Shown here: positions 9,845 through 16,676 of the stretch, piece after piece | Numbering within the stretch: the stretch's first letter is position 1 | Layout: each line of letters starts with the position of its first letter | Assembly (NCBI RefSeq): GCF_003116015.1 | Contig: NZ_LGQZ01000051.1 | Location: forward strand, 1-44,953 | Direction: 5' to 3' | Source: Azospirillum sp. TSO22-1 | Lineage (GTDB): Bacteria; Pseudomonadota; Alphaproteobacteria; Azospirillales; Azospirillaceae | DNA: 44,953 bases | Position numbers and translations under genes: made by a program | The notes under the pieces: generated by a model | The model's input: only the letters and a program-made list of their open reading frames with translations | What the model was told of the DNA's origin: nothing | Database searches by the model: none

Positions 9845-11377
9845 TTAAAATTGATAGGTGGCGCGCAGCACGAACTGCGAGTTGTTGTCGAAGAAGCTGA
9901 TGAAGCCGACCTGGTCGGACGCCGCGGCCTGGCTGCGCTGCGCCCGCTTGGCGAAGAAGAAGTCGGCCTCGGCGCGCAGCCGCAGGTGGTCGCCGACGAT
10001 GTAGTCGATGCTGGGGATGACGAAGCCGCCGCCGTAGCTGATGTCCCAGCCGGCGGCGAGACCCGGCTTCACCGTGTCGTTGAGGTAGCTGAGCTGCAGC
10101 ACGCCGGTCAGGGTGAAGGCGTGCTCCTTCAGCTTGGTCTGGAAGCCCGGCCAGTACAGCAGGTTGTCCGAGCCCTTGAGGTTCGGGTGCCAGCTGTCGA
10201 ACAGCTGGAAGGACAGGAACGAGGTGCCGTCGGTGCCGAGCACGGAGCGCAGGTCGACGTTGAAGTCGCTGCGCAGCATCCAGCGCACCAGGTCGGTCTT
10301 GCGCACGCCGACGGCGTTCGGCGGCAGCAGGCCGGCCAGGAAGCCCGGGTAGAGCCCGGTGCCGCCCAGGCTGTCGAAGTTGTAGGGCATGTTCGGGATG
10401 TAGGCGACCTCGGCCGACAGCACGGCGTCGACCGGCGGGGCGTAGCCGGAGGCGGTGGCGCCGTACACGTTCACCACCGGGTGGTAGTCGTCGCCGAGCA
10501 GCCCGGCCGGCTGCCGCCCACCCACCGGGTTGACCGCCGGGTTGACGATCGGGTCGGGGCGGAAGGTGCGCAGGTGCAGCAGCGAGTAGTTCACGTCGCC
10601 GGCCAGCCCGCGCCAGCGCACGCCGTAGGTCGGGTCGCGCACGTCGCCGTCGGGGTGGCGGGCGTCGCGGCCGACGAGGCCGTCGCGCCAGAAGCCGCGG
10701 TAGGGCTGCGGCGACCAGCGCCCGCCCCAGGTGTCGAACGTATTGCCGATGTCGCGCCCGCGGTCGAGGCCGGGGCGCACGAAGGCCTGCAGCGAGCCGT
10801 CCGCCTCGGGTATCTGGACGATGGCGTTGGCGAGAATGAGCGGCTTGCGCAGTTCCTCGTTCTCGGTCTCCAGCATGGCGCGCCAACTGTAGTCGAAGCC
10901 GTGCACCATGTCGGAGGCGACGAAGAAGTCGGTCTCGCCCCACACCACCTGCTGCTTGCCCAGGCGCAGCGTCAGCCGGTCGAAGGCGGACTCCGCCCAC
11001 GCCTCGCGCAGTTCCAGCGCGTTGTACTTGCGCATCAGATCATGGCCGCCGTTGGCCCCCATGCGCTCCAGGTCGCGCTGCCAGCCGGTCTCCGCCTCGG
11101 CGACGCCGCGGCCGCTGGCGAAGAACTTGACGCCCGGCATGGTCAGCGTCGTGTCGAGCCGCAGCTGCGAGCGCGCCATGCTCACGCGCCAGCGGTCGTT
11201 GTCCGGCGTCTCGGGCATGTCGTTCAGGTTGAACGACATCCATTGCCGGAGGTAGCCGTTGACCGACAGCCGCGCGTCGCCTCCCAACTCGAAGCTCTCG
11301 GCCGCCGCCGGGCCGCTCGCCGCCGCCAGCAGCAGCGCCAGGACGCCCGTCCTCCACCTCGCACCCTTCTTCATCAT
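9845..11377 (-). CDS. DUF1302 family outer-membrane protein
   Basis: A 510-residue protein with a signal peptide (MMKKGARWRTGVLALLLAAA, cleavage near AAAES) and alternating hydrophobic/polar strands typical of a beta-barrel. It ends in ATYQF with a terminal Phe, the usual outer-membrane insertion signal. Family-like features include LRLGKQQVVWGETDFF near residue 150 and repeated aromatic girdle strands. GGGAGGAA lies 8 bases before the ATG at 11377. The RND gene ends 20 bases upstream and the DUF1329 gene starts 38 bases downstream, so the three form one transcript. Probably an outer-membrane channel or receptor for a hydrophobic substrate; this role is inferred. Confidence 0.88.
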   Translation of the reverse strand: MMKKGARWRTGVLALLLAAASGPAAAESFELGGDARLSVNGYLRQWMSFNLNDMPETPDNDRWRVSMARSQLRLDTTLTMPGVKFFASGRGVAEAETGWQRDLERMGANGGHDLMRKYNALELREAWAESAFDRLTLRLGKQQVVWGETDFFVASDMVHGFDYSWRAMLETENEELRKPLILANAIVQIPEADGSLQAFVRPGLDRGRDIGNTFDTWGGRWSPQPYRGFWRDGLVGRDARHPDGDVRDPTYGVRWRGLAGDVNYSLLHLRTFRPDPIVNPAVNPVGGRQPAGLLGDDYHPVVNVYGATASGYAPPVDAVLSAEVAYIPNMPYNFDSLGGTGLYPGFLAGLLPPNAVGVRKTDLVRWMLRSDFNVDLRSVLGTDGTSFLSFQLFDSWHPNLKGSDNLLYWPGFQTKLKEHAFTLTGVLQLSYLNDTVKPGLAAGWDISYGGGFVIPSIDYIVGDHLRLRAEADFFFAKRAQRSQAAASDQVGFISFFDNNSQFVLRATYQF

Positions 11378-11397
11378 TGGCGTGTTCCTCCCGTTTC

Positions 11398-13773
11398 TCA
11401 TTCCCCTGCGCACTTCCAGGCCAGCGCCTCGTCGGCCGCCGGCCGCCCGTTCCCCGAGCGGCGGGCGCCGACCACGAAGGCGGGCTTGAAAACCACGACC
11501 AGCGCCGGCATGAGGACGAGCGCGGCGGTGGCCGACACCAGCAGCCACACGCCCATCAGGAGCCCCATCTCGGCCTGGAATTTCAGCGACGACGCCGACC
11601 ACACGAAGACGCTGAGGCACAGCGTCACGCCGGTGATCAGCACGGCGCGGCCCGAGCCGCGCAGCGCCGCGTGCAGCGCGGCGTTCAGGCCACGCCCGCG
11701 CGCCAGCTCCTCGCGGATGCGATCGACCACGTAGAAGGCGTAATCGACGCCCAGCCCGATCCCCAGCGCCGCCACCGGCAGCGTGTTGATGTTCATGCCG
11801 ATGCCGACCGCGGCCATCAGGCAGAAGGTTACCGTGTTGGACAGCAGCACCGGCACCATGAAGACGATGCCCGACCCGGCGTCGCGGTAGGCCAGCAGGC
11901 AGCAGGCCACCACCACCAGCAGCGCCAGCGCGATGGAGCGGATCTGGTCGCCGAGGATGATCTCGTTGATCGCCGCGGTGTTGCCGACCACGCCGCCGGC
12001 CAGCCGGAACTCGACGTCCGGCACCGGGTGCTCGGCCAGGTAGCGCTTGATGCGGCCGATGGCGGTGGCCACCGTGTCGCCGCGCCGGTCGGTGAAGAAG
12101 GCGGTGATCGAGGCGTTGCGGTACTGCGCGTCGAAGAACAGCGCGGTGTCGCTGGCGTCCAGCCCCGTGCCGAAGAAGTACAGCATCTCGCCGATGGCCA
12201 GCCGGTCGTCCGGCAGGTCCTGGTAGCGCGGGTTGCCCTCGTGGATGGTGCGGTTGATCGCCGGGATCAGGTCGGCGATCGACACCGTGGCGCCGATCTC
12301 CGGCTGCGCCTCCATGAAGCGCTGCAGGTCGCGCATCGCCTTCAGCACCTCGGGGCGCTTGATGGCGTCCGGCTCGCTGCCGGCGACGACGATGAACATG
12401 CGGTCGGCGCCGTGGAAGCGGGCGTTGATCGCCGCCGCCGCCCGGTTGTAGGGCGAGTCCGACCACAGGATCGGCGAGCCGGCCGAGGCGTCGCCGATCG
12501 ACAGGTGGAAGGAATAGGCGAACGACCCGGCGAAGATCACCGCCGCCACCACCGGCACCCAGGCGCGCCGCCGGCCGAGCGCCAGCCGGGCGCAGCCATC
12601 GAGCAGCCGGTTGAGCAGCGGCGACACGTCGGCCCGCAGCCTGTGGCCGACCGGGGTCGGCACATAGGACAGCAGGATCGGCGTCAGCAGCACGCTGGTG
12701 ACCAGGATCGTCGCCACCCAGATGCAGCCGATGATCGCCACCTTCTCCAACAACGGGATCGGGGTGAGCGCGACGATGGCGATGCCGCCGGCATCCGTCA
12801 GCACGCCCAGCGTGCCGGGCTTGAACAGGTCGGTGATGGTGCTGCGGGCGGCGTCCGGCGGGCTCAGCCCGTCGAGCAGCACGCGGTCGTCGAAGTGCGC
12901 CACCACCTGCACCGAGTGCGACACCGAGCGCGCCGAGATCAGGAAGGCCACCACCACGACCAGCGGGTCGAAGGAGAAGCCCAGCATGCGCGCGAAGCCC
13001 AGCGCCCAGACGGCGCTCGCCAGCCCGGCCAGCAGCGGCAGCAGCGTGCCGCGCAACGAGCGCGAGGTGACGAACAGGATGAACGCGGTCAGCAGCATGG
13101 TGGCGGCGAACACCGCGATGGTTTCCGGCAGGTGCGCCTCGACCCAGCCGTACAGCACCGGCTCGCCCACCACGTGGACGGTGACGCCGGGCAGCGTGTA
13201 GCGCTCCAGGATGGCGCCGACCTGGGCGAACACCGCCTGATGGTCGATGGCGTTGCCGTAGAAGTCGGCGGTGATCAGCGCCGCCCCGAGGTCGGCCGAG
13301 ACGTAGCGGCCGAACACCAGTGGGTTGCTCAGCACGGCGCGCTTCAGCGCCTCGATGCCGGCGCCCTCCTCCGGCACCTCCGGCCACATCAGCGGGCGGG
13401 TTTCGATGCCTTTGTCGTCGGCCCGCACCTCGACCATCTTGCGGGCGGCCAGCGAGTTGATCTGGAAGGGGTTGACGCCCTTCACGTACTCCAGCTCGCG
13501 GGTGATGCCCTGGACGGCGCGCAGCACGTCGGCGCGGAAGATGGTGCCGTCCCGCACCTCCAGCATGACCGACACCATGTTGGCGCTGCCGAACGAGGTG
13601 CGGAAGGCGCGGTCGACCGCGACGTACGCGTGGTCGCGCGGCAGCAGGTCGGCGAGGTCGGTGCGCACCTGGATCTGCGTGGCGAACCAGGCGACCACCG
13701 TCGAGGCGGCGGCCATGGCCAGCAGCAGGGCCAGGCGGAAACGGATGATCAGGGTGGCGATGCGCTGCAGCAT
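11398..13773 (-). CDS. RND superfamily (MMPL-type) transporter
   Basis: A 791-residue inner-membrane protein with the duplicated RND layout: TM1 at about 11-30, a periplasmic loop, five or six TMs near 215-400, TM7 near 410, a second loop, then five or six TMs near 615-770. The proton-relay-like helix GIGLGVDYAFYVVDRIREE lies near residue 690; in the first half the matching segment is VVAFLISARSVSHSVQV, where Ser and Arg replace the usual Asp. It is a self-contained MMPL/HpnN-like protein rather than an AcrB-type pump, since no membrane-fusion protein is encoded nearby. Together with DUF1302, DUF1329 and YCF48-like partners it probably moves a lipophilic compound; direction is unknown. Confidence 0.9.
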   Translation of the reverse strand: MLQRIATLIIRFRLALLLAMAAASTVVAWFATQIQVRTDLADLLPRDHAYVAVDRAFRTSFGSANMVSVMLEVRDGTIFRADVLRAVQGITRELEYVKGVNPFQINSLAARKMVEVRADDKGIETRPLMWPEVPEEGAGIEALKRAVLSNPLVFGRYVSADLGAALITADFYGNAIDHQAVFAQVGAILERYTLPGVTVHVVGEPVLYGWVEAHLPETIAVFAATMLLTAFILFVTSRSLRGTLLPLLAGLASAVWALGFARMLGFSFDPLVVVVAFLISARSVSHSVQVVAHFDDRVLLDGLSPPDAARSTITDLFKPGTLGVLTDAGGIAIVALTPIPLLEKVAIIGCIWVATILVTSVLLTPILLSYVPTPVGHRLRADVSPLLNRLLDGCARLALGRRRAWVPVVAAVIFAGSFAYSFHLSIGDASAGSPILWSDSPYNRAAAAINARFHGADRMFIVVAGSEPDAIKRPEVLKAMRDLQRFMEAQPEIGATVSIADLIPAINRTIHEGNPRYQDLPDDRLAIGEMLYFFGTGLDASDTALFFDAQYRNASITAFFTDRRGDTVATAIGRIKRYLAEHPVPDVEFRLAGGVVGNTAAINEIILGDQIRSIALALLVVVACCLLAYRDAGSGIVFMVPVLLSNTVTFCLMAAVGIGMNINTLPVAALGIGLGVDYAFYVVDRIREELARGRGLNAALHAALRGSGRAVLITGVTLCLSVFVWSASSLKFQAEMGLLMGVWLLVSATAALVLMPALVVVFKPAFVVGARRSGNGRPAADEALAWKCAGE

Positions 13774-13790
13774 GGCGTCACGTGCTCCGG

Positions 13791-13855
13791 CGGGCCTCAG
13801 CCCGGAATGGGGCCAGCGGGCGTTAGCCCGAGAAGGGCTGATGGGCGTCAGCCCG
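13791..13855. repeat. Three tandem GGGC-N4-GCCC palindromes
   Basis: Three hairpin-forming units lie between the YCF48-like and RND genes: CGGGCCTCAGCCCG (13791-13804), CGGGCGTTAGCCCG (13817-13830) and GGGCGTCAGCCCG (13843-13855). The last overlaps the end of the upstream gene. They could slow ribosomes or RNase, or partly terminate transcription and so set relative expression within the operon. Confidence 0.75.
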
Positions 13856-14825
13856 GGAATGGAAGAAAGCGGCCGGCGGCGATCCAGCCGGCGCCGGCGC
13901 CGGCGGTGAGCAGGCGGTCGCCGGCCCGCGCCAGCGCGGCGCGCCATGTCGGCGGCGCGCCTTCGAGCGGCAGCGGCGCGGCGGAATCGCCGTCCGGCGT
14001 ACCGGTCAGCGCGGCGCCACGGTCGCCGACGGCGGTCCAGCGCCCGTCGGCGCAGGCGACGGCGAACAGCGGCTCGCGCGTCGGGGTGGCGACGGGGCGC
14101 CAGCTCGCCCCGGCGTCGGCGGTGAGCAGCACCGTGCCCTCCAGCCCGACCGCGACGCCAGCCCCGCCGCTGCACGACGCGGTGGCCAGCAGGCTGCGCG
14201 GCGCCGCTTCGTGGGTGGTCCAGGTGCGCCCGCCGTCGACGGTGTGGCGGATCTCGCCGAACTCGCCGACCACCCAGCCGCGCGCGGCGTCGGCGAAGGC
14301 GATGCCGTTGAGGCCGACGTCGCGCGGTTCGGCTGCGGCGGCGAAGCTGTGCCCGCGGTCGGCGGAGACCAGCAGCGTCCCCATCTCGCCCGCCACCCAC
14401 AGCCGGCCGTCCGGCGCCAGCGCCGCGGCCAGCAGGCGGTGCGGCTTGTCGAGCGACGGGGCTGCGGGCTGCCAGGAGGCGCCGCCGTCCGCGGTCGTCA
14501 GCACGGTGGCACCGGCGCCCACCGCCACCGCCTGGGCCGGCGACCACGCGGCGATGGCCTGCAACGTGCGCGCGGTGCCGCTGCGCTGAGCCCGCCACGT
14601 CCGCCCGCCGTCGTCGGAGCGGACGATCTTGCCGTCGGTGCCGGCCATCCACAGCACGCCGTCGCCCGGCGCCGCGGCGCCGAAGAACAGGTCGCGCGGC
14701 GCCAGCGCCGGCTCGGGAATCGCGTGGACGACGGGCTCCAGCTTCACCACAAAGACCGCGGCGATCAGGCCGCCGATGATGAGGAAGGGACCGGCCTTCG
14801 CGAGCAGGGTCACGGCGCGCCGCAT
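13848..14825 (-). CDS. YCF48/BNR-repeat beta-propeller protein
   Basis: A 325-residue protein with one N-terminal membrane anchor (about 5-30) and a periplasmic beta-propeller built of ~40-residue repeats with the BNR/YCF48 signature: RSDDGGRTWRAQ, TTADGGASWQP, VSADRGHSF, HTVDGGRTWTT and LTADAGASWRP. GGAGG lies 6 bases before the ATG at 14825, which decides against the ATG six bases further upstream. It is the first gene of the YCF48-RND-DUF1302-DUF1329 operon and has a TetR-type operator 28 bases upstream. Propellers of this class serve as assembly or scaffold factors (HCF136/YCF48 in photosystem II); here it may help assemble the envelope transporter, which is inference. Confidence 0.85.
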   Translation of the reverse strand: MRRAVTLLAKAGPFLIIGGLIAAVFVVKLEPVVHAIPEPALAPRDLFFGAAAPGDGVLWMAGTDGKIVRSDDGGRTWRAQRSGTARTLQAIAAWSPAQAVAVGAGATVLTTADGGASWQPAAPSLDKPHRLLAAALAPDGRLWVAGEMGTLLVSADRGHSFAAAAEPRDVGLNGIAFADAARGWVVGEFGEIRHTVDGGRTWTTHEAAPRSLLATASCSGGAGVAVGLEGTVLLTADAGASWRPVATPTREPLFAVACADGRWTAVGDRGAALTGTPDGDSAAPLPLEGAPPTWRAALARAGDRLLTAGAGAGWIAAGRFLPFPG

Positions 14826-14852
14826 GCGCATCCTCCGGCAGGGAGTTGTTGT

Positions 14853-14866
14853 TCGAACGTTCGTTC
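14853..14866. promoter_or_regulatory. TetR-type operator, transport operon
   Basis: TCGAACGTTCGTTC contains the perfect palindrome GAACG-TT-CGTTC (14855-14866). It lies 28 bases upstream of the YCF48-like start at 14825. The same 14-mer is found exactly before the SDR gene and with two changes before tetR, which points to the TetR protein at 15941. Confidence 0.75.
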
Positions 14867-14912
14867 TAGGGATGGGCACGCGCCGGCGCGGATGGACGGC
14901 GCGCGGCTCCGG

Positions 14913-15692
14913 TCAGAGTGCGGTGTAGCCGCCGTCCACCACCAGGGAGGAACCGGTCATGAAGCTCGATTCAGGCCCGGCCAGGAAGACGATGCCGTCG
15001 GCGATCTCCTCCGGCTTGCCGATGCGGCCGATGGGATGGAGTTGCGTGAAGAAGGCGACCGCCTCCTCGTCGCTGGCCGCCCCGGTGGCCTTGCGCGCCA
15101 TCTCGACTCCGGCGCGGGTGTCGATCAGGCCGGGGTGGATGGCGTTGACGCGGATGTTGTAGCCGCGCTGGCCGCAGTAGGTGGCGGCGCTCTTGGTCAG
15201 CATCAGCACTGCGCCCTTGCTGGCGCTGTAGGCGGCCAGCGACGGAGCGCCGATGAAGGAGGCCACCGAGGCGACGTTGACGATGGCACCGCCGCCGGTT
15301 TCCTTCATGGCGCGAATCGCCCGCTGCGTGCCCAGGAAGGCGCCGTCGACGTTGATCGCCATGATGCGCCGCCACTCCTCCAGGCTGACCGTCTCGATGT
15401 CGTTGTAGGTGCCGAGCCCAGCGTTGTTGACCAGCACGTCGAGGCGGCCGTGACGCGCCAGCACCGACTCGAACACAGCGTCCCAACCCTGCGGATCGGC
15501 GACGTCCTGGTGCAGGTAGACGGCGTCGGTGCCGCCGGCACGCAGCGACTCGGCGAGCGCCTGGCCAGCGGCGTCATCGACGTCGGTGAGCGTGACGCGG
15601 CTGCCCTCGCGGACCAGGGCGCGGGCGGTGGCCGCACCGATTCCGTGGGCGGCGCCGGTGATGATGCAGATTTTGCCGTTCAAGCGTGCCAT
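14913..15692 (-). CDS. SDR family NAD(P)-dependent alcohol dehydrogenase
   Basis: A 259-residue classical short-chain dehydrogenase. The nucleotide loop is TGAAHGIG (12-19), NNAG is at 89-92, and the catalytic tetrad is Asn114, Ser142, Tyr155, Lys159. Asp37 at the end of the second strand favours NAD over NADP. The ATG at 15692 is chosen for the GGGAGGAA site upstream; the longer frame adds a non-conserved arginine-rich leader. It is divergent from tetR, with its own copy of the TetR operator. In this setting it most likely oxidises a secondary alcohol to the ketone used by the downstream carboxylase, as 1-phenylethanol dehydrogenase does in ethylbenzene degraders. Substrate is inferred. Confidence 0.9.
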   Translation of the reverse strand: MARLNGKICIITGAAHGIGAATARALVREGSRVTLTDVDDAAGQALAESLRAGGTDAVYLHQDVADPQGWDAVFESVLARHGRLDVLVNNAGLGTYNDIETVSLEEWRRIMAINVDGAFLGTQRAIRAMKETGGGAIVNVASVASFIGAPSLAAYSASKGAVLMLTKSAATYCGQRGYNIRVNAIHPGLIDTRAGVEMARKATGAASDEEAVAFFTQLHPIGRIGKPEEIADGIVFLAGPESSFMTGSSLVVDGGYTAL

Positions 15693-15757
15693 GCGCTGGC
15701 TTTCCTCCCCTCGGGTGTCGTCCGTACGCGGCGGCGCTTTGCTTCGGGGCCGCTGCA

Positions 15758-15771
15758 TCGAACGTTCGTTC
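15758..15771. promoter_or_regulatory. TetR-type operator, SDR gene
   Basis: TCGAACGTTCGTTC is identical to the copy at 14853-14866 and carries GAACG-TT-CGTTC. It is 66 bases upstream of the SDR start. On the minus strand TTGTCA and TAGATA, 18 bases apart just upstream, could form a promoter that the bound repressor would block; this promoter is a weak call. Confidence 0.75.
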
Positions 15772-15843
15772 AATTGCTATGCGGACTATCTAACCGCACA
15801 CAAATCAGTTTGACAAGCGAATTTACATGTGGTTGGGTCTAAA

Positions 15844-15857
15844 TCGAACGATCGCTC
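15844..15857. promoter_or_regulatory. TetR-type operator, tetR itself
   Basis: TCGAACGATCGCTC matches the other two copies at 12 of 14 bases. It is 84 bases upstream of the tetR start. A TTGACA hexamer at 15810-15815 lies just upstream, so bound repressor would sit near the start of the tetR transcript, fitting autoregulation. Confidence 0.65.
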
Positions 15858-15940
15858 TAGAAGCCCGGCGACGGGCGGCGGAGAGATCGGCCAGCAGCGG
15901 CGCCCGGGGCCAAAGGCCACGGGCCGAAGGGGGAGGTTCG

Positions 15941-16585
15941 ATGACGTTAGACAGTTCCAGGAGCCGGCGGGCCGCCGCTGCGGTGGCGGTGCGTCCCGGC
16001 GAGGCCGGCGCCAGCTCACGCGAAGTGCTTCTGCAGACCGCCTTGGACTTCTTCTCCAAGCGCGGCTTCACCGGCACCTCGATCCGCGACATCGCCAACG
16101 CGCTGGGGGTCAGCGTCTCCAACATCTACCACTACTTCGGCAGCAAGGAGGGGCTCTGGCTGGAGATCATGGAGTACTCGGTCAAGACGCTGCCCGACCG
16201 GCTGGAAGGGGCGCTGACCGGGATCGAGGCGCCGCTGGAACGGTTCGAGGCGCTGGTCCGGGCGCACCTGACGGTGTCCACCAGCTACCAGCGCGAGCTG
16301 CGCATGATCTTCCTGCAGCAGGACCGCCTGACCGACGGCGGCGACCGCGTCAACCAGGACGTCCAGCGCGCCGTGCTCGGCATCTATATCCGTGAGCTGG
16401 AGGCGCTGCGCGCCGCCGGCATCATCCGCACGCCGCACCTGAAGATCCTCGCCTTCAACGTGCTGGGTGTCATCAACTGGCAACTGCGCTGGTACCGCGG
16501 CGACGGCCCGCTGCCGGTCGATACGGTCCACCGCGAGATCGTCGACTTCATCCTGCACGGGCTGCACGGCCCCGATTCCAACTGA
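15941..16585 (+). CDS. TetR family transcriptional regulator
   Basis: A 214-residue repressor. The N-terminal DNA-binding helices (about 27-75) show the family pattern LDFFSKRGFTGTSIRDIANALGVS followed by NIYHYFGSKEGLW, and the C-terminal ligand-binding helices end in a TetR_C-like segment. GGGGAGG precedes the ATG at 15941; the frame extends 38 codons upstream without a ribosome site. It is divergent from the SDR gene. A run of related palindromes before three promoters suggests it represses the SDR, the transport operon and itself. Plausible inducers are the ketone or an acyl-CoA intermediate. Because the carboxylase genes begin 91 bases after its stop on the same strand, it may also head that operon. 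Confidence 0.9.
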   Translation: MTLDSSRSRRAAAAVAVRPGEAGASSREVLLQTALDFFSKRGFTGTSIRDIANALGVSVSNIYHYFGSKEGLWLEIMEYSVKTLPDRLEGALTGIEAPLERFEALVRAHLTVSTSYQRELRMIFLQQDRLTDGGDRVNQDVQRAVLGIYIRELEALRAAGIIRTPHLKILAFNVLGVINWQLRWYRGDGPLPVDTVHREIVDFILHGLHGPDSN

Positions 16586-16676
16586 CCGAGTTCCGACCGA
16601 CCGAAAGCCGCGGCCACAACGCGGCGCAGACCTGAGGGAACGGGGCCGCGCGCCCCGGGGGAAGGACACGCACGCC

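Noticed and set aside
16586..16676. A TetR operator or separate promoter between tetR and the first HyuA gene.
   Set aside because: No GAACG-N2-CGTTC copy and no convincing promoter elements; only a weak GC hairpin (GCCGCG/CGCGGC) is visible.
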